20,522 nt of DNA from DATFLK01 sp035267815 (GTDB lineage: Bacteria > Pseudomonadota > Zetaproteobacteria > Mariprofundales > Mariprofundaceae), in the NCBI GenBank assembly GCA_035267815.1, contig DATFLK010000113.1, positions 1 through 20,522 on the forward strand, written 5' to 3'. How positions within the stretch are numbered: position 1 is the stretch's first letter; the number at the start of each line of letters is the position of its first letter. The notes below the pieces were generated by a model. That model saw only the letters and a list, made by a program, of their open reading frames with translations, ran no database searches and was not told the origin of the DNA. Of the stretch, positions 1 through 9,024 are shown piece by piece. The position numbers were made by a program, and so were the translations under genes.

Positions 1-362
1 CCGCGGCCCAGTCCCAGTTCGAGCTTGGCATAGCCGCGTTCGTTGAAGAAGAGCTTCAGCGGAACCAGTGTCAGTCCCTTCTCCTTGAGCTTGCCGGTCA
101 GCCTCCGGATCTCGGACTTGTGCAGCAGTAGCTGGCGGGAGCGGATCGGATCGGGGGGGTTGTTCATGGAGGCGGGCTTGTAGGGATTGATATGGCAGCC
201 GATCAGCAGTACCCGCTCATTGCGAATGATGCAGTGCGCCTCGGCCAGGCTCGCCTGCCCGGCACGGATCGACTTCACCTCCGGTCCGGTGAGGATGATG
301 CCAGCCTCAAAGGTTTCCAGGATATGGTAGTCGTGTCTTGCTCGGCGGTTGGTAATGACCAT
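1..362 (-). CDS. smpB: SsrA-binding protein SmpB (partial, C-terminus beyond window)
   Basis: SmpB binds tmRNA and delivers it to stalled ribosomes for trans-translation in the cytoplasm. Reverse-strand translation from the ATG at 360-362 gives about 120 residues. They begin MVITNRRARHDYHILETFEA and continue through the family core TGPEVKSIRAG, then HINPYKPAS, then RKLL-type basic residues and LKLFFNERGYAKLELGLGRG. The remaining C-terminal tail (about 30 residues in the family, including the basic tail that enters the mRNA channel) lies off the left edge. An in-frame stop lies seven codons upstream of the chosen ATG and no other ATG intervenes, so the N-terminus is a few residues shorter than in E. 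coli unless a non-ATG start is used. Family assignment is firm; only the exact start is uncertain. Confidence 0.93.
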   Translation of the reverse strand, partial: MVITNRRARHDYHILETFEAGIILTGPEVKSIRAGQASLAEAHCIIRNERVLLIGCHINPYKPASMNNPPDPIRSRQLLLHKSEIRRLTGKLKEKGLTLVPLKLFFNERGYAKLELGLGR

Positions 363-450
363 GCCGAAATGGTACCCCGGATGCTAAGTCAGTACGAGCC
401 GCGATTGCCGGTGGCGGGAGGCATCCTGTCGTGCCGGGTGGACAAAGAAA

Positions 451-474
451 AAGGGTGGCCCGAAGGCCACCCTT
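451..474 (-). terminator. Rho-independent terminator of the cytochrome c gene
   Basis: A perfect 10-bp stem, AAGGGTGGCC pairing with GGCCACCCTT, encloses a CGAA loop (UUCG on the minus-strand transcript). It is followed on the minus strand by TTTTTCTTTG. It lies 20 bp past the stop of the 495-845 cytochrome gene and separates it from smpB. Confidence 0.9.
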
Positions 475-494
475 GATACGAATCCCGGCAGGGA

Positions 495-845
495 TCAGTA
501 ATCGCCGAACTTACCTGCTTTCACCGCAGCGAAAATGGCGTGTGCCACCTCTTTTTCGTGGCCCTTGATCAGATGCTTGTACTGCATGGTCATGAGGCCG
601 GCCTTGCGCTTCCACTTCGCGTCAGAAGCGGCGATCTTGCGGTCTTTCACGGCAAAGCCGTCTTCAAACACCTTGGCCAGCGTAGCCTCATCGCCATACT
701 TCTCCACCACGGTTTTCCAGGCCGGTCCGACCTTGTCCGTGTCAATGCTGTGGCAGGATTTGCATTTGTTTGTCGGAAAGGCATTCGCCGTGGTCGATAC
801 GGACATCAATCCAACAGCGGCTGCAAATATCAATAACTTCTTCAT
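495..845 (-). CDS. Small periplasmic class I cytochrome c
   Basis: This 116-residue protein is probably a soluble monohaem electron carrier. Residues 1-22 form a Sec signal peptide (basic KK, a hydrophobic core, ANA before the cleavage site). The mature part is about 94 residues. The single haem-binding motif is CKSCH at 28-32. The likely distal Met ligand is M85 or M87 in GLMTMQYK. KVGPAW follows the haem site as in c-551/c-552-type cytochromes, and the C-terminal helix ends in AIFAAVKAGKF. The start is supported by GGAGA 5 bp upstream of the ATG. It is monocistronic: its own promoter lies in the 846-1097 gap and a strong terminator follows. The redox partner cannot be told from the sequence; a role in respiratory electron transfer is inferred. 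Confidence 0.88.
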   Translation of the reverse strand: MKKLLIFAAAVGLMSVSTTANAFPTNKCKSCHSIDTDKVGPAWKTVVEKYGDEATLAKVFEDGFAVKDRKIAASDAKWKRKAGLMTMQYKHLIKGHEKEVAHAIFAAVKAGKFGDY

Positions 846-1039
846 TCTGTCTCCTTCTCCATCTCCATATGAAGTGCATGTATCTTCCGTCGCCTGCTCT
901 CAGAGAGGTCCCTGGTCGATCTGAATCGAAATCAGGAGATGGATTTGAGATTGGCAATCACTTCATCCTGATCCTTCGATCACACAGGCATACCGGCGAT
1001 CATCCGCACCTTCTTTCACTCTTCATCAGGTGCAGAGTT

Positions 1040-1067
1040 ATTATATCTGCCGTCCGGGTGTTGCCCA
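1040..1067 (-). promoter_or_regulatory. Candidate sigma-70 promoter for the cytochrome c gene
   Basis: On the minus strand TGGGCA (1062-1067, four of six to TTGACA) is followed after 16 bp by a perfect TATAAT (1040-1045). Transcription would start near 1033 and leave an untranslated leader of about 190 nt before the ATG at 845. The 846-1097 gap holds no other gene I can support, and no clear clpB terminator is visible in it. Confidence 0.55.
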
Positions 1068-1097
1068 GATGCGGGTAGTGCGCCTATGGGGGACTGT

Positions 1098-3722
<2,625 letters not shown>

Positions 3723-3800
3723 ACCTGCTCCTGCGTCTCGAGTTTCTCCGTTGTCATGGTGGACCAACCGGCCGTGCCGCCGCAACGGGTTCCTCTATCT

Positions 3801-3829
3801 GTATGGGGTTCGTATCCCCGAAATGCAAG
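3801..3829 (-). promoter_or_regulatory. Candidate sigma-32 (RpoH) heat-shock promoter of clpB
   Basis: On the minus strand CTTGCAT (3823-3829) is separated by 14 bp from CCCCATAC (3801-3808). The E. coli RpoH consensus is CTTGAAA, 11-15 bp, CCCCATNT, so five of seven and nearly all -10 positions match. It sits 3 bp beyond the stop of the upstream gene and would give a leader of about 70 nt before clpB. clpB is a classic RpoH target, which strengthens the call. Confidence 0.7.
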
Positions 3830-3832
3830 GGG

Positions 3833-4225
3833 TTATCGGGAAAGCTGAAAGACGCTGACTGTGACCTTGGCGCTGGCGGCCGGATTGGAGTTGGCGATCT
3901 CCACAATCAGATCGTAGGCCCCGTGGGGGTTCTCGAAGGTGGTCTCGAATTCGTGATGCTCCAGCCGGTAGCTCCGTTTCTGTTTGACGGTGTGCTCCTG
4001 CTCGCCCTTCACGCGAATGACCCGGAAGGTCAGCGGACCGATCGAATCGGATACCAGCACGATCTGGTAGGTGCCAGGGCGGTTCGGCATGTCGAAGAAC
4101 TCGCGCAGCGTCTGGAAGGCCGGAATGTTGACATCGCGCTGATAGAGGTAATCTTTCTGCGTCCCGCCCCATGCCGGCAGCGACAGGCACATGACGGCCA
4201 TCAGCATCCATATACGCCTCTTCAT
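3833..4225 (-). CDS. Small secreted protein of unknown function, last gene of the kinase/regulator operon
   Basis: I do not recognise a family for this 130-residue protein. A clear signal peptide (MKRRIWMLMAVMCLSLPAWG, residues 1-20) points to the periplasm or outside the cell. The mature part of about 109 residues has no cysteine and is rich in alternating hydrophobic/polar stretches, for example TYQIVLVSDSIG and KVTVSVFQLS. These suggest a single beta-sandwich domain with no membrane helix or catalytic motif that I can see. Its ATG overlaps the stop of the upstream response regulator (ATGA, 4222-4225), so it is translationally coupled to the two-component system. It could be a sensor accessory protein, or a secreted component that simply shares the promoter. 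The promoter of clpB begins 3 bp after its stop. Confidence 0.72.
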   Translation of the reverse strand: MKRRIWMLMAVMCLSLPAWGGTQKDYLYQRDVNIPAFQTLREFFDMPNRPGTYQIVLVSDSIGPLTFRVIRVKGEQEHTVKQKRSYRLEHHEFETTFENPHGAYDLIVEIANSNPAASAKVTVSVFQLSR

Positions 4226-5640
4226 GATTCCCGCTCCTCTCCGGACGAGATGCGGTGTTTCTCGCAGAGGTAGCGCATCTTGTCCTTGGCTCGTTCGCCG
4301 TAACCGAGCCAGCGTCCGGCTCTGGCCTTGACGCCGCTGTTGCGCTCCAGCGCCGTCTCCAGCAGCCGTTTCTCAAACATCTCGATCAGGGCATCGGCAT
4401 CGACACCGGCATCGGACAGCCGGGCGAACCAGGCGTCAAGCAGTTCCCCGGATGCCATTCGGGTGCGCGGTCCGGCAAGCGGGGGGATATGCTCGATGCG
4501 GTCGCCGTCGACCAGCACGACAGCCCGCTCGATAACGTTTTCCAGCTCGCGCACGTTGCCGGGCCAGTCGTACGTCATCAGTTCGTTCAGCCGGCGTTCG
4601 TCCAGCGATGTGATCTGTTTGTTGCAGAGCAGTGCCTTTCGCTGCAGGAAATGGTTGGCCAGCAGCGGTACGTCGTCGATATGCGCCCGCAGGGGCGGGG
4701 TCTCGATATTGACCACGTTGATGCGGTAGTAGAGGTCGTCGCGGAATTTACCCTGCTCGACGAGCTGTTCCAGTGGCTGCTTGGTCGAGCAGATCAGGCG
4801 GATGTCGCTGTTGAGGAAGGCCTCGCTACCCAGCCTAGAGAACTCTCCGGATTCGAGGACGCGCAGCAGCTTTCCCTGCACGGAGGCAGGAAGGCCGCCG
4901 ATTTCATCGAGCAGCAGCGTACCGCCCGAAGCGCGCTCGAACCAGCCGAGCTTGCGCCGGTTGGCACCGGCGAAGGCCCCCTTCTCGTGCCCGAACAGAA
5001 CCGATTCCAGATGCTCCGCCTCCATCGAGGCACAGTTGATGGCGATAAAGGGCCCCTCCCCGCGCGGGCTCTGCCGATGCAGGCTCCGGGCCACAAGTTC
5101 CTTGCCTGTACCTGTTTCACCGCGGATCAGCACGGTGGAGGGCGCACTCGCCACCTGGGTGATGAGTTCGCGCAGACGGCGCATCGGTTTCGATTCCCCC
5201 AGAATCTCGTTGCCGATATGCGCATCGAGCTGCCGCGTCAGCTCCTGTTCGCGCAATTGTTGCCAGCGGGTCAGGATCGCCTGGTCGATGGTGTCCCGGA
5301 CCTCTTCGGGGCGGAACGGTTTGCCGAAGAAGTCGAGAGCGCCCTGTTTCATGGCGCGGCTGGCCAGTTTGTGGTCGTCGTGACCGGTGATGACGACGAT
5401 GGGAATCTCCGGCGTCTCCTTGCGTAGATGCGTGAGGTACTGCATACCGATTTCAGGATTATCCGGTTCCGGAGGAAGGGCCAGATCGAGCACGAGAAGA
5501 TCGATGCGGTGCCCGGAGAGCACCTCTTCGGCCTGAGTGGCATCGCCCGCTTCCAGCACCGCGTAGCTGTCCTTGAGCAGGAGTTTCAGGTTCAGCCGGT
5601 TGATCTCATTGTCGTCTACGACCAATACCGTACGGTTCAT
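4222..5640 (-). CDS. NtrC-family sigma-54-type response regulator with variant GAFAGA motif
   Basis: This 472-residue regulator has the full NtrC layout. The receiver domain (1-122) has acidic D9/D10, phospho-acceptor D52 in VLDLALPP, T85 and K107. The AAA+ central domain (about 145-380) has Walker A GETGTGKE (174-181), Walker B TLLLDEIG (241-248) and arginine fingers near FRDDLYYRINV. A degenerate Fis-type helix-turn-helix (KARAGRWLGYGERA) closes the protein. The loop that normally reads GAFTGA and touches sigma-54 reads GAFAGA (221-226). The LDLALPPEPD receiver signature recalls PrsR-type regulators of exopolysaccharide/PEP-CTERM loci. The start MNRTVLVVDD overlaps the kinase stop (ATGA); the longer reading frame upstream lies inside the kinase gene. 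Its target promoters cannot be read from this window. Confidence 0.9.
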   Translation of the reverse strand: MNRTVLVVDDNEINRLNLKLLLKDSYAVLEAGDATQAEEVLSGHRIDLLVLDLALPPEPDNPEIGMQYLTHLRKETPEIPIVVITGHDDHKLASRAMKQGALDFFGKPFRPEEVRDTIDQAILTRWQQLREQELTRQLDAHIGNEILGESKPMRRLRELITQVASAPSTVLIRGETGTGKELVARSLHRQSPRGEGPFIAINCASMEAEHLESVLFGHEKGAFAGANRRKLGWFERASGGTLLLDEIGGLPASVQGKLLRVLESGEFSRLGSEAFLNSDIRLICSTKQPLEQLVEQGKFRDDLYYRINVVNIETPPLRAHIDDVPLLANHFLQRKALLCNKQITSLDERRLNELMTYDWPGNVRELENVIERAVVLVDGDRIEHIPPLAGPRTRMASGELLDAWFARLSDAGVDADALIEMFEKRLLETALERNSGVKARAGRWLGYGERAKDKMRYLCEKHRISSGEERES

Positions 5641-6965
5641 CTCTCTCCCTCTTGCACCGCCCGGCCAGACTGCCACAGGGGAAGCCGAATGAGAAAGGTG
5701 CAACCTTTCCCCTGACCGGGGCTCGAGGCTGCAATATCTCCGCCATGTGCCTCGATGATCCGTTTGCTCAGGTAGAGACCGATGCCGAGCCCGTTCTCCT
5801 TGCTGGTGGTGAACATGCGAAACAGCTTCCGGTCAATGAATGTCCGGCTCATGCCGCAGCCGGAATCGCGAATGCGGATTTCCACGTCGTCGCTTGCTCT
5901 GTGGGCCTGAATGGTAAGCTCTCCATGGCCCTGCATGGCCTGCACCGCGTTGTCGAACAGGGTTTCGAGCACGCTGCACAGCATCTCCGCATCGCCCCTG
6001 ATGACCGGGAGGTCCGTCGGGATGTCGGTGGTGACATTCACCTGCTCTGGCCACAGACGCTGGTCGATCCAGCGTTGCAACTGGCTCGGAAGGTCCATCG
6101 GTGCGAATTTCGGGTGGATGGGGGCGCGTGGATCGTGCATGCGTTGGATCAGCGTCTGCATGCGGCCGACGACCTTGCGGATGGCTTCGACCAGTCGGCC
6201 CGTCTCCTCCCCCTCCAGTCGGCCCGTGCCGATGTTGTGGGCCAGAAAGGTGAGGTCGTTCAGGCGATTTTTCAGATCGTGCGAATGGAGCTGTCCGGCC
6301 ACACGCGAGATCGAATCCAATCGGGCCCGGTCGGCCTGTTGCCGCGACAGGCGTGCATGTTCCAGGCTCATGGCCGCGAACTGTGCCAAGCTCTTGAGCA
6401 CCTCGACCTCGTCCGCATCGGCGGGAATGCCGTCTGTGCTGGGGCCGAGGTAGAGGTAGCTGGTGCCGCGCTGGCGCGGCACCTCAAGACAGAGCTCGAA
6501 CGAGCTCTCCTCGGACAGCCGCAGGGGTGGATGTGTCATCATCCCGGGTGTCGGTGTTTCCGCAGGGAAGCAGTAAACATCTCCGTCATCGACCCGGCGT
6601 TCATCGAGCGCAGCCGAGGTCCGGTGTGTGACCCTGCAGATACGTGCGAGCAACGCCTGTTCCACATCTTCTTCCGGCAGTTCGGCCAGGTCCCCGGCGC
6701 CTAGGTGGCGAATGGCGGCCATTGTGTCGAGGTGTCTGCCGTACACCAGCCGATCGAGTCCACGCTGCAGAACGTGGGCGATGGGGGCAAACAGCAGGGC
6801 CGAGACGAGCGCTGCGAGCACTAGGGCCCAGGTGGAGACGGCATGGCCGGTCATGGCGTAGAACGACGATTCGGCCAGCACCAGTGTGACGAAGAAGATG
6901 GCCAGAATCAGGAAGATGGCCAGAAAATAGGCGGAGGAGCGGAAGATGCGGCGCAACAGCAGCAT
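5637..6965 (-). CDS. Membrane sensor histidine kinase, PrsK-like with shortened N-terminus
   Basis: This 442-residue kinase is the likely partner of the adjacent response regulator. Two membrane helices (about 11-30 and 44-62) are followed by FAPIAHVLQRGLDRLVYGR. That is the end-of-membrane motif of 7TM-type kinases, whose full versions carry many more helices. A GAF-like sensor region follows (about 95-205). The phosphorylation box is SHDLKN with H229, the HDLKN type seen in PrsK rather than the common HELRTP. The ATPase domain has N339 (LFDNA), DSGCGM (367-372), FTTSKENGLGIG and GLYLSK. The start follows the dapA stop by 16 bp with GGAG upstream, so no extra helices are hidden in the same frame. 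Its 3' end overlaps the regulator start by 4 bp. The signal sensed is unknown. Confidence 0.88.
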   Translation of the reverse strand: MLLLRRIFRSSAYFLAIFLILAIFFVTLVLAESSFYAMTGHAVSTWALVLAALVSALLFAPIAHVLQRGLDRLVYGRHLDTMAAIRHLGAGDLAELPEEDVEQALLARICRVTHRTSAALDERRVDDGDVYCFPAETPTPGMMTHPPLRLSEESSFELCLEVPRQRGTSYLYLGPSTDGIPADADEVEVLKSLAQFAAMSLEHARLSRQQADRARLDSISRVAGQLHSHDLKNRLNDLTFLAHNIGTGRLEGEETGRLVEAIRKVVGRMQTLIQRMHDPRAPIHPKFAPMDLPSQLQRWIDQRLWPEQVNVTTDIPTDLPVIRGDAEMLCSVLETLFDNAVQAMQGHGELTIQAHRASDDVEIRIRDSGCGMSRTFIDRKLFRMFTTSKENGLGIGLYLSKRIIEAHGGDIAASSPGQGKGCTFLIRLPLWQSGRAVQEGER

Positions 6966-6981
6966 GCGCCGTCTCCGGATG

Positions 6982-7872
6982 TCAGGGATGGATATGCTCC
7001 GGTGTCAGGCCGAAATCGACCATGACCTGGTGCAGGCGCTCGCGTTCGGGCTGTGGCAGGACGGTAAGCGGTAGTCGCACCTCCCACCCCATCCATCCCA
7101 TCATGGCGCAGGCGGCCTTGACCGGGATGGGATTGCTCTGCAGGAAGATGGCATCGTTGATCTTCAGCATGGCCATATGCTGGCGGCGGGCCTCCGCGAG
7201 ATCACCACGTTGCATGGCCTCGACCACGTTGCGCATCGCCTCCGGCGCAATATTGGCGATGACTGAGATGACGCCCGATCCACCCATTGCCATGAAGGGC
7301 AGAGTGGTCACGTCGTCGCCGGAGTAGAATGCCATCTCAGGATTGCTGGCCTGCATGGTGCGCGAGAGCTGCGCCATGTCGGCAGTGGCATCCTTGATGC
7401 CGACGATGTTCGGGATTCGGGAGAGCCTGGCCACGGTGTCGGGTGTGATATTGGAGTTCGTCCGTCCGGGCACGTTGTAGAGGATCTGGGGCAGATGCAC
7501 GCTCTCCGCCACCATCCGGTAGTGCTGGTAGATGCCCTCCTGGGATGGCTTGGTGTAATAGGGCGAAATCAGCAGGGCCGCATCGGCACCGAGCGCCTTG
7601 GCGGCTCGGGTGAGCTCGATCGATTCCGCTGTATTGTTGCTGCCGGTGCCGGCGATGACGGGGATGCGCCCGTTCACATGTTCGACCGTGATACCGATCA
7701 GGTGTTTGTGCTCCTCGAACCCGAGCGTCGCCGCTTCGCCGGTCGTGCCGGCCGGCACGACCGCATCGACGCCGGCCGCGATCTGTCGATCGAGGTGCTC
7801 GCGGAATGCCTCTTCGTCGATGTGTCCATCCCTAAATGGGGTGACCAGAGCAGTCATCACGCCGTGGAACAT
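6982..7872 (-). CDS. dapA: 4-hydroxy-tetrahydrodipicolinate synthase DapA
   Basis: DapA condenses pyruvate with aspartate semialdehyde, the first committed step of lysine and meso-diaminopimelate synthesis in the cytoplasm. The 296 residues match the family length. Motifs visible are AGTTGE (41-46), SPYYTKP (103-109), LYNVPGR (131-137, with the catalytic Tyr132 and Arg137) and VGIKDA with Schiff-base Lys160. GSGVISV lies in the C-terminal part of the barrel. GGAGG lies 8 bp upstream of the ATG. It is the first gene of an apparent operon with the downstream kinase, response regulator and secreted protein. The neighbours are not lysine genes, so the linkage may reflect shared transcription only. 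Confidence 0.96.
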   Translation of the reverse strand: MFHGVMTALVTPFRDGHIDEEAFREHLDRQIAAGVDAVVPAGTTGEAATLGFEEHKHLIGITVEHVNGRIPVIAGTGSNNTAESIELTRAAKALGADAALLISPYYTKPSQEGIYQHYRMVAESVHLPQILYNVPGRTNSNITPDTVARLSRIPNIVGIKDATADMAQLSRTMQASNPEMAFYSGDDVTTLPFMAMGGSGVISVIANIAPEAMRNVVEAMQRGDLAEARRQHMAMLKINDAIFLQSNPIPVKAACAMMGWMGWEVRLPLTVLPQPERERLHQVMVDFGLTPEHIHP

Positions 7873-7892
7873 GCAAAACCTCCAAAGCCCGA

Positions 7893-8020
7893 ACTATAGC
7901 CGCTTTAGCGGTCGGAAAAAGGGGAGATTTGGTGGGCTGTAAAAAGTCGGAGCGTATAGGCGGAGGCGGGCTTTCAGGATCATTTCATGGTGGAGGGGCT
8001 ATAAATGCGAATGCTATAGC
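7893..8020. promoter_or_regulatory. Divergent promoter region between dapA and the c2-like cytochrome
   Basis: The gap of 186 bp serves genes leaving in both directions. On the minus strand TATAGT (ACTATA, 7893-7898) could be a dapA -10 box, without a good -35. On the plus strand TGCTATAGC (8012-8020) fits an extended -10 for the cytochrome gene, with a leader of about 32 nt; TATAAA at 8000-8005 is an alternative. The heptamer CTATAGC occurs on both sides (7894-7900 and 8014-8020). An imperfect hairpin CCGCT-TT-AGCGG lies near 7901. All assignments are by eye. Confidence 0.35.
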
Positions 8021-8058
8021 AGAAACGCTTCACAATTCCATGTGAACAGGAGTTCTCG

Positions 8059-8487
8059 ATGAAGAAGAGTTTGATGATTGCTACCGCGGCTATTGTCGCT
8101 GCTACCGGCTTTGCTGCCGTGCCTCATGCCGATGCTGCGGCATGGTCAAAGTGTAAGTCTTGCCACACCTTCACCCCGAAGAGCAAGTTCGGCCCCGGTC
8201 TTGGTGAAGGTATGGTGGATGGCAAGATGGAGCCGGGGGTGTTCATGCGCGATGCCGGCACCCATCCCGGTTTCCGCTACAAGTTCACCAAGTATATCCC
8301 TGCCGGCAAGGGCTGGAAGTGGGATGAGGAGCACCTGCGCAAGTGGATGTGCGACTCCAAGGATGCTATTAAGACGTTCACCGGAAATCCGGATGCCCGC
8401 ACCAAGATGTCTCCTCAGCACATCTGCGATAAGGACAAGCAGGACGAGGTCCTTGCCAAGCTGAAAGAGAGCTCGGGATACGAGTAA
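8059..8487 (+). CDS. Periplasmic cytochrome c2-like (class I) protein
   Basis: The 142-residue product is a monohaem electron carrier. A Sec signal peptide covers residues 1-27 (KK, an alanine-rich core, ADAAA). The haem site is CKSCH (32-36), followed by FGPGLG. The middle part, GTHPGFRYKFTKY (68-79) then GWKWDEEHLRKWM (85-97), follows the cytochrome c2/mitochondrial cytochrome c pattern. The distal ligand is probably M117 in RTKMSP. Two further cysteines, C98 and C123, are not in a haem motif and could form a disulfide. AGGAG lies 6 bp before the ATG. The gene stands alone and ends in a strong terminator. It differs clearly from the cytochrome at 495-845 in length and in the region after the haem site. 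Confidence 0.9.
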   Translation: MKKSLMIATAAIVAATGFAAVPHADAAAWSKCKSCHTFTPKSKFGPGLGEGMVDGKMEPGVFMRDAGTHPGFRYKFTKYIPAGKGWKWDEEHLRKWMCDSKDAIKTFTGNPDARTKMSPQHICDKDKQDEVLAKLKESSGYE

Positions 8488-8504
8488 TACGATCTATCCG
8501 GTTC

Positions 8505-8544
8505 CATCAAAAAAGGGCGCCCCGAGGGGCGCCCTTTTTTGATG
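8505..8544. terminator. Bidirectional terminator between convergent genes
   Basis: This is a perfect inverted repeat in which GGGCGCCCC (8515-8523) pairs with GGGGCGCCC (8526-8534). It is flanked by six A on the left and six T on the right, with CATC/GATG outside. It works in both directions, ending the plus-strand cytochrome gene and the minus-strand gene at 8567-8959. Confidence 0.93.
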
Positions 8545-8566
8545 TTTGGCGAAGCCAACGCCGTGT

Positions 8567-8959
8567 TTAGCCGCCGATCGTGCCGTTGCTATTGGGGAGC
8601 ATGGACAGCAGCGACCCTGCACCCGGGCTACCTAAAGGCGCCGATGCCCCTGCCAGGATGGAATAAAGCGAGGTTGGCGGGTTCCTAGTGGCGCTCGTCT
8701 GAAGACCCGAAAACATCTGCGAAATGGTGTGGTCCACCTGGGTCGTGACGGTCTTTTCGAGCTGTTTTACCTGTGTGCCACTCATTTTCCCGAGCGCATT
8801 GTAGGTTGTCGGGGCCGGACTGGCATTGCTGCCCAGCGAAACCCTGGTGCCGGACGCGGAGACAGTCGCGGTATTCCGGTTCGGGGAGGGGCCGATACCA
8901 GACACCTGATTGACGGCATTCTGGATAATGGATGAAGCCAAACTGGAAATCGTACTCAT
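8567..8959 (-). CDS. Hypothetical protein, Ser/Thr/Gly/Asn-rich, 130 aa
   Basis: I recognise no family. There is no signal peptide, cysteine or membrane helix. The N-terminus (SSLASSIIQNAVNQVSGI) is an amphipathic helix. A low-complexity linker rich in S, T, N and P follows (about 24-52). One longer helix covers about 55-90 (GKMSGTQVKQLEKTVTTQVD). The tail is rich in Gly, Ser and Pro and ends in TIGG. It is preceded by GAGAG about 9 bp before the ATG and followed by a terminator 23 bp after the stop, which supports a real gene. Some codons, such as TTA for Leu and AGG for Arg, look unlike its GC-rich neighbours and could mean recent acquisition. It may be surface-associated or secreted by a non-Sec route, but nothing in the sequence proves that. 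Confidence 0.6.
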   Translation of the reverse strand: MSTISSLASSIIQNAVNQVSGIGPSPNRNTATVSASGTRVSLGSNASPAPTTYNALGKMSGTQVKQLEKTVTTQVDHTISQMFSGLQTSATRNPPTSLYSILAGASAPLGSPGAGSLLSMLPNSNGTIGG

Positions 8960-9024
8960 ATCCGCTATCTCTCGGCAGCAGCGCGAAGAACTTTAGAGTC
9001 GATATCGGAGAATGCTTCCAAACC

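Noticed and set aside
742..957. Short minus-strand open frame across the start of the small cytochrome gene
   Set aside because: It overlaps the signal peptide region of a clear cytochrome in another frame and lacks its own ribosome-binding site.
4255..5427. Plus-strand open frame of 390 codons opposite the response regulator
   Set aside because: The minus-strand gene has complete receiver and AAA+ motifs; the plus frame has none.
3833..6965. A PEP-CTERM/exosortase locus, suggested by the PrsK/PrsR-like pair
   Set aside because: No exosortase, polysaccharide gene or PEP-CTERM sorting tail is present; the secreted protein ends in VFQLSR without a C-terminal membrane helix.
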